NCBI GenBank assembly: GCA_024233215.1
Contig: JACKPW010000014.1
Coordinates: 95,400-159,399 of the forward strand
Direction: 5' to 3'
DNA from: Verrucomicrobiales bacterium
GTDB taxonomy: Bacteria > Verrucomicrobiota > Verrucomicrobiia > Limisphaerales > J093
DNA length: 64,000 bases
Shown in pieces: positions 35,601 to 44,765 of the stretch. Every line of letters begins with the position of its first letter. Position 1 is the stretch's first letter. Under the pieces are notes generated by a model that was not told the origin of the DNA, ran no database searches, and worked only from the letters and a program-made list of their open reading frames with translations. A program made the translations under genes and the position numbers.

Positions 35601-37340
35601 GTGTCTGCCTTAGTGGACAAAGTGACGACGCTTGATTTGGGTGAGCGTCTGACGAATGCCGGACTCCTGACCGGACCACAATTAGAGTTGGCCCGCCGGG
35701 AGCAGCGGCTGCGTGGTCATCCTCTCAGCAAGGTCGTGGTGGATCTGGGTCTGGTCGACCCGGAGAAAGTGGCTGAATTCCTCGCCAGCCAGACTGCGAC
35801 CGAGCGCATTTCGTTGGGCAAGCTGGCTTTGGAGCAGGCTGTGGTGGACCTTCTTCCCCGCGCCCTCGCCCGTGAACACCGCCTCATCCCCATTGCCCAG
35901 GAGAACGGCAGTCTCATTCTGGCGATGGCCGATCCCTACGACATCCGGGCCATCGACCGGGTGCGCCAGATCACGGGCCTGGAACTCCGGATCGTGGCGG
36001 CGACGGAACAGGACATTCTCGACCAGCTCGACCGGCTGGACGCCCACGCGGAGAACATCCAAGAATCCATTGACCAGATCATCGCCAACCGGGAGCAGGA
36101 CGCGCGGGTGTACGGGCCGCCCAGCTCCGAACTGGTGGAGGCCAGGGATGCCGAGGAGAGCGACGCGCCGACGGTGGCGTTGGTGGGTCAGATCATCAAG
36201 CGGGCGGTGGAACGGGGAGCCAGCGACATTCATTTCGAACCGGAAGCGCGCCTGATGCGAATCCGGTTCCGGATCGACGGGGTGCTGCAGCCGGACGTGC
36301 TGATTCCCCGGGCGGTCATGCCGCTGGTGTCGGCGCGGCTGAAGGTGATGGCGGAGCTGGACGTGTCGGAGAGCCGGGTGCCGCAGGATGGGAGGGCGTC
36401 GGTGATGGTGGGGCGGCGGACGTATCACCTGCGGGTGTCGTCGCTGCCGACGGCGTACGGGGAGAGCGTGGTGCTGCGGATTCTCTCGACGAGCAGCCAG
36501 TTTCTGCAACTGGCGCGGCTGGGGATGGCGGCGGACACGGAGGATGCAATCCGGGCGGCGCTGGACCGGCCCTTTGGCGTGCTGGTGGTGACGGGGCCGA
36601 CGGGGAGCGGGAAGTCGACGACCCTGTACGCGGCGTTGCGGGAAGTGTGCACGGGGGAGCGGAGCGTGTTTACGCTGGAGGATCCGATTGAGTATCGGAT
36701 GCAGGGGGTGAGGCAGACGCAGATTCGGGAGGAGGTTGGGCTGACGTTCAGCGCGGGGCTGAGGTCGTTGCTGCGGCAGGATCCGGACGTGATGCTGATT
36801 GGGGAGACGCGGGACACGGAGACGGCGCAGTTGATGGTGAGGGCGGCGCTGACGGGGCATTTGGTGTTCACGACGTTGCACACGAACAACGCGGCGGGGG
36901 CGATTCCGCGGTTGCTGGACATGGACGTGGAGCCGTATCTGCTGCCGGACAGCCTGATCGGGGTGCTGGCGCAGCGGTTGGTGAGGCGGTTGTGTCCGGA
37001 GTGCCAGGAAGAGGTGGCGGATGCGGAGGGAGTGTTTGAGGAGTTGCAGTTGCCGCGGCCGCGGGAGGGGAACGGGCATCCGTTGAAGTTGTGGCAGGCG
37101 GGGGGCTGCGCGAAGTGCGGGGGAGCGGGTTTCCACGGGCGGCAGGGGATTTTCGAGCTGATGATGCTGGACGGGCGGTTTCACAAGCCGATCGTGCAGC
37201 GGGCTGGGGCGCCGGAGTATGCGCGGCTGTCTCGGGAGGCGGGAATGCGGACGATGTTCGAGGACGGCATCCGGCAATCGACCCTGGGAGTGACGACGGT
37301 GCAGGAGGTGCTCCGGGTCACCCGGTGTGCCAGCGAGTAG
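35601..37340 (+). CDS. gspE: Type II secretion/type IV pilus ATPase (GspE/PilB family)
   Basis: A hexameric cytoplasmic ATPase that drives pseudopilus assembly. An N-terminal GspE/MshEN domain (residues 1-150) precedes the core. Walker A is TGPTGSGKSTTLY (near 330), Walker B LIGETRD with the preceding LLRQDPDVM (near 393), and the zinc site uses CPEC (near 464) and CAKC (near 503). Start is uncertain: GTG 35601 fits the domain, the frame being open to 35517 without ATG. The second half of the gene uses G-ending codons (GCG, ACG, GGG, TTG) far more than the first half or its neighbours. First gene of the secretion operon. Confidence 0.92.
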   Translation: MSALVDKVTTLDLGERLTNAGLLTGPQLELARREQRLRGHPLSKVVVDLGLVDPEKVAEFLASQTATERISLGKLALEQAVVDLLPRALAREHRLIPIAQENGSLILAMADPYDIRAIDRVRQITGLELRIVAATEQDILDQLDRLDAHAENIQESIDQIIANREQDARVYGPPSSELVEARDAEESDAPTVALVGQIIKRAVERGASDIHFEPEARLMRIRFRIDGVLQPDVLIPRAVMPLVSARLKVMAELDVSESRVPQDGRASVMVGRRTYHLRVSSLPTAYGESVVLRILSTSSQFLQLARLGMAADTEDAIRAALDRPFGVLVVTGPTGSGKSTTLYAALREVCTGERSVFTLEDPIEYRMQGVRQTQIREEVGLTFSAGLRSLLRQDPDVMLIGETRDTETAQLMVRAALTGHLVFTTLHTNNAAGAIPRLLDMDVEPYLLPDSLIGVLAQRLVRRLCPECQEEVADAEGVFEELQLPRPREGNGHPLKLWQAGGCAKCGGAGFHGRQGIFELMMLDGRFHKPIVQRAGAPEYARLSREAGMRTMFEDGIRQSTLGVTTVQEVLRVTRCASE

Positions 37341-37349
37341 GAGACGACC

Positions 37350-38576
37350 ATGCAGACCTATTCCTACACGGTTATCAACCAGCAGGGACGCCGCGTGAAG
37401 GGACGCCTGGTTGCCAGCAGCGAGGAAGTGCTGGAGAAGCGGCTTCGCGGCATGGGCCTCTGGCTGGTGGAGGCTTCGACGGAGGAGGCGGCAGCGGAGC
37501 AGCCGACCAAGCAGCGCAAGCCGGTGTTCGGAAAGGGGAACCGGCGGGAGTTGATCGATTTCAGCACGTTGATGAGCGTGCAGCTGCAGGCCGGGGTCAG
37601 CATGATGGTGGCGCTGGAGACCACGGCGGCGGACAGCAAGGACCGTCGTTACCGGGAGGCGGTTCAGGACGTGCAGCGGATGATTGAGGCGGGCGAGTCC
37701 CTGCACGAGGCCATGCGGCATCACCCGGCGGTGTTCCCCTCCTATTTCACCAGCCTGGTCCGGGCGGGGGAGGACAGCGGTTCCCTGCCGGAGACCTTCG
37801 CCGAGCTGAAACGTTATCTCGAGTGGCAGGAGGAGATCGTGTCGGACATTCGCCAGGCCACGATCTACCCGGCGATTGTCCTGATCTGCGTGTGCCTTTT
37901 TGTGCTGGGACTGTTCAGTTTTGTGATCCCCCAGTTCGCCAAGTTGCTCGAGACCGCCGGCGCGGAGCTTCCCACGATCACGCGGGTGGTGTTCTGGCTG
38001 GGAGACGTTGCGAAGAGCACCTGGTGGGTTTGGATGATCCTGCTGGTGGTGGTCCCCATCGTCGTGCAGGTGCTCCGGGTCAAGGTGCACCAGGTCGACG
38101 TGCTGTTTGACCGGCTCAAGTTCAGGATGCCGCTCTTCGGCGAACTCAACCGGATGCTGGTGATGGCCCGGTTTGCCCACAACCTGAGCACGCTTTACCG
38201 GGCGGGCATCGTGATCATCAATGCGATCAAGCTGTGTGAGGATCTCCTGCGCAGTGCCCTCATGATCGATGTCCTGCAGGACGTCCGCCAGCGGGTGACC
38301 GCGGGGGAACCGTTCAGCGATGCCTGCCGGAAACACCCCGTCTATCCGCCGCTGGTGATCCGGATGATCGCCATGGGTGAGAAGACCGGCTCGCTGGACA
38401 TGGCCCTGGACAACGTCGCCGGCTACTACAACACGGTGATACCGCGGAAGATCAAGCGGATCTTCAGCGTGGCGGAACCCATGCTCATTCTCTTTCTGGT
38501 GGGAATTGTCGGCTGTGTGGCGCTGGCCGTCTTCCTGCCCATCCTGTCGCTGATGAGCGCTGCAAGCAGACGTTGA
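37350..38576 (+). CDS. gspF: Type II secretion inner membrane platform protein (GspF/PilC family)
   Basis: A 408-residue protein with the family's duplicated T2SSF helical domain. One copy is near residues 68-190 (ISMLMSVQLQAGVSMMVAL-like start, then EDSGSLPETF); the second is near 275-400 (MARFAHNLSTLYRAGI, then MGEKTGSLDMAL). Three membrane helices (about 170-195, 218-240, 370-400). It connects the ATPase to the pseudopilus. It starts 9 bases after gspE. Confidence 0.92.
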   Translation: MQTYSYTVINQQGRRVKGRLVASSEEVLEKRLRGMGLWLVEASTEEAAAEQPTKQRKPVFGKGNRRELIDFSTLMSVQLQAGVSMMVALETTAADSKDRRYREAVQDVQRMIEAGESLHEAMRHHPAVFPSYFTSLVRAGEDSGSLPETFAELKRYLEWQEEIVSDIRQATIYPAIVLICVCLFVLGLFSFVIPQFAKLLETAGAELPTITRVVFWLGDVAKSTWWVWMILLVVVPIVVQVLRVKVHQVDVLFDRLKFRMPLFGELNRMLVMARFAHNLSTLYRAGIVIINAIKLCEDLLRSALMIDVLQDVRQRVTAGEPFSDACRKHPVYPPLVIRMIAMGEKTGSLDMALDNVAGYYNTVIPRKIKRIFSVAEPMLILFLVGIVGCVALAVFLPILSLMSAASRR

Positions 38577-38586
38577 GGACCCTCCC

Positions 38587-39672
38587 ATGACCCACGAGAT
38601 GCTGCCAACCGAACCACGCTGCCGGACCGCGCCGGACGAACGGTGCGGAGGCTTCACTTTGCTGGAGATACTGGGCGTACTGGCGGTCATCGCCATCCTC
38701 GGGGTCTTCGTGGCGCAGAGCGCCATCGTGCGCATGCGGGATGAAGCCCGGCGCTCCGAGCACCTGTCGCTGGTGAACATGTCCCAGGCCCTCCGGGACG
38801 CCGTGCCCCGCCAGCGGGGACTTCCGGCTGCCGTGGGATTGAGCGATCTGGTGGCTCTCGAACTGCAGATTCCGCCCAACCGGGCCGAGGAGACACCGCA
38901 GGGCCATCGCCGCCGGTTTCTGCTCGATCCCGCCCTGCGGCTGGGCACCAACATCAACCTGACGGCTCCCTACACGCAGAGCGCCGCGGGTTCCCTCCAG
39001 CCGGTGAGTCCCCGGGGGATGATCGTCTCGTGCCTGGCGCGGGACGTTCCTTCCGACCTGAATTTCGACACCGTCTGGGATCTTGCGAAGGGGACGGTGC
39101 CGGCCGGCATGAACGTCGACGCCGAGGACTTCTTTGTGCAACGACTCGATCTGCGCGGCGTGTTCCACCGATTGATCCTCAACAACGTGGACCGGGATCA
39201 TGTCGGGCTCTACGCCATCGACGGGTTCGGGCTCCAATGGGTGGAGGTGGGAACCCGGCGCGAGGCGTGGTTCTTCCACGGCACCACCGTGACGCTCTAT
39301 TACGCCAACGGCGATCTGCAGGCGCGGGAGGTCCTCATGGAGGACACCAGCTACGTGCATGAGCATGGTCAGTGGGGTCGCCAGGTGATCTACGGCGGCC
39401 GGCCGGCGGCCGGCTCCTTTGGGGAATTGGTGGAGGCATTTCTCAACGCTCCCCCCCCGTCCGACCCGAAGTTCGGCGCGAACCAGCAGGCGGTGATTGA
39501 CGAATTTTACGAGTACATGTGGACCTACGCCATCTGGGCCATGGGAAGCCCCCCGGCCGTCGCGCAGTTCGAGAAGGGAGGGACCACCAGCGATACGCAG
39601 GTGCCTCCGTTCCGGATTCTCAACGACTGCGATGCCCGGATGGCCGCCTTCACCAACAACCTCATCGACTGA
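38587..39672 (+). CDS. Large pseudopilin-like protein 1
   Basis: A 361-residue protein with a type IV prepilin leader: 22 basic/polar residues, then G|FTLLEILGVLAVIAILGVFV, with the glutamate at +5. The C-terminal region is about 300 residues, two to three times longer than classical GspG-K. It shares blocks with the next two genes: MIVSCLARDVPSDL, then LDLRGVFHRL, then HGQWGRQVIYGGR. It is probably a minor or specialised pseudopilin of this operon. It needs a prepilin peptidase, which is not in the window. Confidence 0.8.
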   Translation: MTHEMLPTEPRCRTAPDERCGGFTLLEILGVLAVIAILGVFVAQSAIVRMRDEARRSEHLSLVNMSQALRDAVPRQRGLPAAVGLSDLVALELQIPPNRAEETPQGHRRRFLLDPALRLGTNINLTAPYTQSAAGSLQPVSPRGMIVSCLARDVPSDLNFDTVWDLAKGTVPAGMNVDAEDFFVQRLDLRGVFHRLILNNVDRDHVGLYAIDGFGLQWVEVGTRREAWFFHGTTVTLYYANGDLQAREVLMEDTSYVHEHGQWGRQVIYGGRPAAGSFGELVEAFLNAPPPSDPKFGANQQAVIDEFYEYMWTYAIWAMGSPPAVAQFEKGGTTSDTQVPPFRILNDCDARMAAFTNNLID

Positions 39673-39677
39673 GTCCC

Positions 39678-40826
39678 ATGCAGCTTCCGATCTCGACATC
39701 CCGGATCAAGCGGCCTGCCGCGGCAGGCGGGTGGTGGTGCGGAGGACGTTCCCGGCGGCGCGGGACCGCCTTCAGCCTGATGGAGTTGGTGGCCGTCATG
39801 GCGATCCTGACGCTCCTCTCGGTGGTGGTGGTGCCGGTGCTGATCCAGGTGTTCGATCGCATGGCGCGAACCGCCGAGGAAGAGCGGATGACCCGCCTGA
39901 TCGAGGGGCTGAAGGGGCACGTGTTGCGCAATCGCAACATCCCCTTCACGAACAACCTCGCCGCCGCGATAGGTACTGAAATCGGCCTGGACCCGGACGC
40001 GGTGCTGACCAATGCCCGGGGTCTGCGGCGGGTGTGTCTCCTGGATCCCGCCATCACGAACTCCCTGCCCATTCCCTTCACGCAGGACTGGCGGGGAGTC
40101 ACCAACAACATGCCCCGGTTGATGGGGGTGCTGCTGGTTTCCAGCATCTCCCGTGACCTGCCCGCCACCTTGGTGAGCGGGTTCACCGCCAGTTCCGCTG
40201 CCTTCTCGAACATCTGGTATGCGGCCGATGGGGCCCTGCCGACCGGTTGGACCTGGGAAGGGGAACCCGACGACCTGATCCTGAAACGGTTGAACCTCCG
40301 CGATCTCTTCGTCGACGTGACCCTGAATTACGATACCTGGACCGTGTCCTTCACCAACCTGGGGCGGTTCACCGTCGACAACAGTGCCACCAACACGCTG
40401 CCGGGTTTTTCCACGGTCTACTCAACGCGCTACCTGGCCGGCACGGTCCTCGGACTCCACTCTCACGATGGGCTCACCGACACCCTCGAGTCCTCGGAAA
40501 TCCTCCGGGATCCCTGTTCCTACGTGTACGAAATCGATACCTGGCGGGGTCGGTTGTTCACCGGCCGTGGGGTCAAGTTGCTGGGCGGACTGGACCTGCA
40601 GTCGGCTCATGACTTGTTTCTCGCCGCCCCGTGGAATGCCAACGCCAAGGGGAACCCTGCGGCCGACCAGCAGATGGTGGTCGATGACATGACCGCCTAC
40701 ATGGAGGCGTATCTGGAGTGGGCCGAAGGCGGGTTCCAGTCGAAGTTCGGCCTGGTGAACGAGGCGAAGGTCAAGCTGGACACGGATGCCACCTACCTGA
40801 TTTTCAAGCCGAACAATGAGAACTAG
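39678..40826 (+). CDS. Large pseudopilin-like protein 2
   Basis: A 382-residue paralogue of the preceding gene. The leader is 31 residues long and the cleavage region reads TA|FSLMELVAVMAILTLL, so alanine replaces glycine at -1 but the +5 glutamate is kept. Shared blocks are LLVSSISRDLPATL, LKRLNLRDLFVDV and TWRGRLFTGRG. The start ATG at 39678 is five bases after the previous stop; upstream open frame is a shadow. It overlaps the next gene by 11 bases. Confidence 0.8.
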   Translation: MQLPISTSRIKRPAAAGGWWCGGRSRRRGTAFSLMELVAVMAILTLLSVVVVPVLIQVFDRMARTAEEERMTRLIEGLKGHVLRNRNIPFTNNLAAAIGTEIGLDPDAVLTNARGLRRVCLLDPAITNSLPIPFTQDWRGVTNNMPRLMGVLLVSSISRDLPATLVSGFTASSAAFSNIWYAADGALPTGWTWEGEPDDLILKRLNLRDLFVDVTLNYDTWTVSFTNLGRFTVDNSATNTLPGFSTVYSTRYLAGTVLGLHSHDGLTDTLESSEILRDPCSYVYEIDTWRGRLFTGRGVKLLGGLDLQSAHDLFLAAPWNANAKGNPAADQQMVVDDMTAYMEAYLEWAEGGFQSKFGLVNEAKVKLDTDATYLIFKPNNEN

Positions 40827-41793
40827 TGATCCTCAGTCCGCACCAGGGAAGGCCGGGTTGAAGCGTCCCATGGGACGCGCGCGCTTCCGGCGCGGGGGTG
40901 TGGGGGGAGGCAGCGTGCTGCGGCTCGTGATGCTGCTCGGGTTGGTGGCGATCGTGACCCTGCTGGTGGCACCGTCCGCCATCTCCACTTTGGACCGGTT
41001 GGCCCGGGATCATGAGGAAGCCGCGCTGCAGTCCCTGATGGGGGGATTGAAGGCCAGCATTGTGCGGCAGCGCGCCATTCCCGAGGCCGACGGTGTGGCG
41101 GATGCGCTGGCGGGGGAACTGGGGATGTCGGCCGTCGCGGTGGAGCGGAATGCCCGATCGTTCCACCGCGTATTTGTGCTGCATCCGCAGATCGAGGCGG
41201 TGTTGCGGCCGCCCTGGCGGCAGGACTGGCAGGGGGTTCCGAACCTTGATCGCGACCGGATGCGGGTCATGATGGTGTCCTGTCTGTCCCATGACCTGCC
41301 GGAAGAGATGCGGGACGCAGCCCGGTTGAGCGAGGCCGAATTCGATGCCCTGTGGGATGCGCCCGCGAGCGCCTATCCCCCGAACTGGCAGTCCGAGAGG
41401 GCCTGGCACGATTTCCAGATCGAACGGCTGAACCTCGCCGACCTCTTTGTTGAGGTCCGGATGCGGGGTCTCGGGGCCGCCGGGCCGGGCCGGGCCCGGT
41501 TCGTCCTGGAGGAAGGCGGTGTCCCTGCCTCCGCTGTGCTCGCGGCCGAGTTCCGGTCGCATTACTTGAAGGGCTCGGTGCTTCGGTTCTTTGACGACAA
41601 TCGGCCCGAACCGGTGCTTTCCGTCACGGCGGTGCTGGGGAGTGCGCCCGAGTCTTTTGTGTGTGCCGAGGGGCACTGGTCGCGGGAAAGGACGCCCGGC
41701 AGGCGGCGGGTGCAGCGCGGGGCGAGTGGTGAAACCGGAAGGTTGTCTTCCACGCACGGCGCTTTGCCGGAAACACTTGGGCGTGATGGCTAA
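40816..41793 (+). CDS. Pseudopilin-like protein 3, without the prepilin cleavage motif
   Basis: A 325-residue paralogue of the two preceding proteins, recognised by MMVSCLSHDLPEEM and IERLNLADLFVEV. Its N-terminal helix (VLRLVMLLGLVAIVTLLVAP, about 35-54) has no glutamate near +5 and no G/A|F site, so it is probably not processed or methylated as a prepilin and may be a fixed membrane subunit. It starts within the previous gene's last codons and its end overlaps the small ORF at 41786. Confidence 0.72.
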   Translation: MRTSDPQSAPGKAGLKRPMGRARFRRGGVGGGSVLRLVMLLGLVAIVTLLVAPSAISTLDRLARDHEEAALQSLMGGLKASIVRQRAIPEADGVADALAGELGMSAVAVERNARSFHRVFVLHPQIEAVLRPPWRQDWQGVPNLDRDRMRVMMVSCLSHDLPEEMRDAARLSEAEFDALWDAPASAYPPNWQSERAWHDFQIERLNLADLFVEVRMRGLGAAGPGRARFVLEEGGVPASAVLAAEFRSHYLKGSVLRFFDDNRPEPVLSVTAVLGSAPESFVCAEGHWSRERTPGRRRVQRGASGETGRLSSTHGALPETLGRDG

Positions 41794-41986
41794 GTTCACG
41801 AAAACATTGACTCCTTCGGGGCGGGTCGGTTCTCTGGGGCTGATCCAACGTGCTGGACCCGGGGAGGTCCGGAGTCTGGATGAGAACCGCGTTCACGAAA
41901 GGGAATATGCGATGATCATGCGTGCAAGACCGGCGTCGGCAGCCGGGGTGTTTCCCCGCGGGGCCGGAGGGGGGCAGGTAACATGA
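41786..41986 (+). CDS. Possible small coupled protein (66 aa)
   Basis: A frame of 66 codons beginning MAKFTKTLTPSGRVGSLG overlaps the upstream stop by 8 bases and the downstream start by 4 (ATGA at 41983-41986), the pattern of translationally coupled genes. It otherwise fills a 190-base gap in a tightly packed operon. No homology, membrane segment or motif is recognised; it is basic and low in hydrophobics. It could be a chance frame. Confidence 0.35.
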   Translation: MAKFTKTLTPSGRVGSLGLIQRAGPGEVRSLDENRVHEREYAMIMRARPASAAGVFPRGAGGGQVT

Positions 41987-43506
41987 TTCCGAAGACGAGC
42001 TATCGGGTGGCCCCCACCAAACGGACGAGCATGGGCTCGATCCCGCCGTCCTTGAGGACCCTGAGTGTCAGCCTCATCCACGGCCGGTTTCATGCCGTGG
42101 CGGTCAACCGGGGTGCCGTGACCGCCAGTTGGGACGCCCCCAACCTCGTGACCGAGCCGTCCGAACTGGCGGCCGCACTGAAGCAGGCGGTTCAGGCCAC
42201 CGGCTACCCGGGCAGCACCGTGCGGATGGTGCTGGCTCACCCCCGGTTGGTGTCGACGCTGACTTCCGTCCCTCCCGCCCGGGGGAGTTCGCTGGATCGC
42301 GTGCTGGACCGGGTGGTGCAGCGGGACAAGACCTTCGAAGGAGCGGCGGTCTGGTGCCATCAACTTACGCCGCCGGGCAAGACCGGGCCGAATGCCCTGA
42401 TCCATCTCTTCCCGGCCGCCCTCATGGAGCAGTACACCCGTGCCTGCGAGAAAGGGGCGGGACTGACGCTGGTGAGTGTCGTGCCGGCCAGCGCGGTGCT
42501 CCACGGGCAGATCCTCGAACTGCCGGTCGCTGCCGGGGACGCGGTCATGGTCGTGGCCGGGTTGGGCTCGAGTTCCCTTCTGCTGGTCGGGCAACGCGAC
42601 GGTCAGGTGCTGCTCGCACGGTCGGTGCCGGCTTCGTGGACCGGGAACGTCGCCGGGTTGCTGGGGGATCTGAGCAGCACGGTGCTCTACACCCGGGAAC
42701 AGTTCGAGACGGAGGTGACCGGGATCTACCTGTTCGGGGCGGACGCGGTGCTGCATCAGGCGGCCTTGCAGGCGCCGTTTGAGATTCCGGTGCGGCCGTC
42801 GTTGGCGGACGATGTACCGGACTACTGGGCGGCGGAGGTCCTGCGGCTGCCGCCGGCGATGACCCCGAACCTGGTCAGTGTGGCGCAGCAAAAAGCGCCG
42901 CAGCGCCGGGCAATGATTCGGGTGGTATCCGTGGTTGCGATGCTGCTGGTGTTGCTGGCCCTGGGTATGTTGGGTTGGTCCCACCTGCAGTTGAGCAAGC
43001 TGGGGAGTCAGTTGACGGACCTGCAAAGCGAACGGGACGAACTCCTCATGCGGCATCGGGAGTTCAGCGACGAATGCCTCGGGCTGCTGGACATGCAGGC
43101 GATGAAGGTGGAGGTCGAGGACAACCGTCCGGATCCGTTGGCCTCCTACAGTCTGGGATATCTGGGCGAGGTGGTCCCCCCGAAGCTGGTGCTGCGGGCC
43201 TTTGCGATCATGCAACAGGGTCCGGTCTGGCAAACCCGGTATGAGGGGGTGCTGATGCCGACCACCAACACCGCACCGGATCTGGCCCTGGTCGCGGAGG
43301 TGGAGGCGTTCACCAACCGTCTGGCCGGTGCCCCGATGCACATGCTGGTGACGAATGCCGTGACCTTTCAGGGTTCCGAACCTGCCCGGCCCGGTGATGG
43401 GCGAGCGGGTGAAGTCTGGCTTGACCGGATCCGGGCTGAAGGCACCAACCAGGTGGATGGGGCCGTGATCGAACACAAGTTCGTGGTGGAGGGACTGGTG
43501 CGATGA
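41983..43506 (+). CDS. PilM/GspL-like protein fused to a PilN-like membrane part
   Basis: A 507-residue protein. Residues 20-290 look like an actin-fold PilM/GspL cytoplasmic domain (LSVSLIHGRFHAVAV, VRMVLAHPRLVSTL, VMVVAGLGSSSLLLV), then a basic stretch and a membrane helix (VVSVVAMLLVLLALGMLGW, about 312-333). A short coiled coil and a periplasmic domain follow, as in PilN. This is the arrangement of GspL. It should dock the ATPase to the inner membrane platform. The actin-like nucleotide motifs are weak. The stop overlaps the next start by four bases. Confidence 0.68.
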   Translation: MIPKTSYRVAPTKRTSMGSIPPSLRTLSVSLIHGRFHAVAVNRGAVTASWDAPNLVTEPSELAAALKQAVQATGYPGSTVRMVLAHPRLVSTLTSVPPARGSSLDRVLDRVVQRDKTFEGAAVWCHQLTPPGKTGPNALIHLFPAALMEQYTRACEKGAGLTLVSVVPASAVLHGQILELPVAAGDAVMVVAGLGSSSLLLVGQRDGQVLLARSVPASWTGNVAGLLGDLSSTVLYTREQFETEVTGIYLFGADAVLHQAALQAPFEIPVRPSLADDVPDYWAAEVLRLPPAMTPNLVSVAQQKAPQRRAMIRVVSVVAMLLVLLALGMLGWSHLQLSKLGSQLTDLQSERDELLMRHREFSDECLGLLDMQAMKVEVEDNRPDPLASYSLGYLGEVVPPKLVLRAFAIMQQGPVWQTRYEGVLMPTTNTAPDLALVAEVEAFTNRLAGAPMHMLVTNAVTFQGSEPARPGDGRAGEVWLDRIRAEGTNQVDGAVIEHKFVVEGLVR

Positions 43507-44120
43507 CCGCCAAACCGTCGAAACGTCCCCGTCCGCCCGGCATGGTTCAGGTGCTGGGTTGGGGAAGGCTTCTCCTGATTCCCCCCATTCTGGGGGCGCT
43601 GCTCCTCATCTGGTGGAGTGTGCAACGGTTGGTGCCGGTGCAGACCGAGGTCCGGGACATATCCGATGAGCTCACGCGGATGAACCTCGAGATGGACGCC
43701 ATGGGCGACCGGATCAAGAACGCCGGCGGAGCCGAGGAAATCCGGGAAGGTTTCAGCAAGGCCCAGTCCCTGCTCCTCCCGGGACGGGCCGGCGTGGAGG
43801 GCTGGCTGCGTGAGTTGAATGCCGCCGCCATCCCCCTCGGTTTGGATGTCCGGGTGACCTTTGGCATGGCTGACAACCGTCACTTGAGCAACCACGTGGT
43901 GACCGTGATCCCGGCCACAATCGCCGTGCGGGTCCGACGGGAAGCCAACGACCAGCAGTCTCCCTACCGCCGTCTTCTGGATCTGACGCAGTTTCTCACC
44001 CGGACGCCCTACCGCGTCGACCTGGTGGGGTTGGACGCCCGGGCCAGCGACCGGTCGATCGAGTCCGCCTTGTTGAATGTCCAACTTTGGAGCAGTGAAC
44101 TCCAAACCGATGCGCCATGA
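43503..44120 (+). CDS. PilO/GspM-like inner membrane protein
   Basis: A 205-residue protein with a cytoplasmic basic start, one membrane helix (about 20-40, LLLIPPILGALLLIWWSV), a coiled coil and a ferredoxin-like periplasmic domain. This is the layout of PilO/GspM. Assigned by position and topology; sequence similarity alone is slight. It overlaps its neighbours by four bases on both sides (ATGA junctions). Confidence 0.6.
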   Translation: MTAKPSKRPRPPGMVQVLGWGRLLLIPPILGALLLIWWSVQRLVPVQTEVRDISDELTRMNLEMDAMGDRIKNAGGAEEIREGFSKAQSLLLPGRAGVEGWLRELNAAAIPLGLDVRVTFGMADNRHLSNHVVTVIPATIAVRVRREANDQQSPYRRLLDLTQFLTRTPYRVDLVGLDARASDRSIESALLNVQLWSSELQTDAP

Positions 44121-44710
44121 ACAAACTCCTGCACAACAAATGGGTCGTCAGCCTGCTGGCCCTGGCCGCCGTGGCCCTGCTGGCCATGCAGTTCTGGCCC
44201 AAGTCAACCCCGCGGCGCTCCTCCTCTGGGACGACCCGGAACAGCAAGCCGTCCGCCGGGACCCCGCAAGACAAGGATGCCGGCAACGCCACCAACGCGG
44301 CGACGATGGAACTGGCTGCGGCGGGCCCCGAACGGGAGGTTGAGCGTGGTTACTTCAGCCGGCGTTACGAGGTGTGGCGCATGCTGGACAACGACCCCTT
44401 CGAGACTCCGGCGCCGGAGGCGGCCGTCCCCGTGCCGCCGCCGGAACCCACCGCTCCCGAACTGCTCACCGTCACCGGGCTGTGGCTTCAGACCGGTGCG
44501 CGGTTGGCGGTGGTCAACGGTGCCGTCCTGGGCGAGGGCGACACGATTCTCCATTACACCGTGCAATCGATCACTTTCGACGGCATTTGGGTGATCGGTC
44601 GGCTCGGGCGCGAGCAGGTGCTTTTCGACAAGCTCTCGGTCCGCGAAGCGGCTGCTCCGGCATCCGCGAAACCCCCCTCGAATCCCAAGCGAGCCCCGGC
44701 CTCAGCCTGA
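44117..44710 (+). CDS. PilP/GspC-like periplasmic protein
   Basis: A 197-residue protein with one N-terminal membrane helix (about 8-27), a low-complexity linker, and a small beta domain (about 110-180: LTVTGLWLQTGARLAVVNGA, then GDTILHYTVQSITFDGIWV). That layout matches the HR domain of GspC or PilP, which links the inner platform to the secretin. It is placed just before the secretin gene, as expected. Confidence 0.6.
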   Translation: MNKLLHNKWVVSLLALAAVALLAMQFWPKSTPRRSSSGTTRNSKPSAGTPQDKDAGNATNAATMELAAAGPEREVERGYFSRRYEVWRMLDNDPFETPAPEAAVPVPPPEPTAPELLTVTGLWLQTGARLAVVNGAVLGEGDTILHYTVQSITFDGIWVIGRLGREQVLFDKLSVREAAAPASAKPPSNPKRAPASA

Positions 44711-44713
44711 ACC

Positions 44714-44732
44714 GGGCGGGCTCCGCCCGCCC
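44714..44732 (+). promoter_or_regulatory. Intra-operon hairpin before the secretin gene
   Basis: GGGCGGGC (44714-44721), TCC, GCCCGCCC (44725-44732): a perfect 8-base stem four bases after the stop of the GspC-like gene. No T tract follows, so it may slow transcription or protect mRNA ends rather than terminate. Confidence 0.5.
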
Positions 44733-44765
44733 CCGAACCACCCTTTCACCCCAACCCCCTCCTGA

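Noticed and set aside
35682..38957. Very long open frame on the minus strand opposite gspE/gspF
   Set aside because: The plus-strand genes are firmly identified; the minus frame is His/Arg/Pro-rich without domains, a high-GC shadow.
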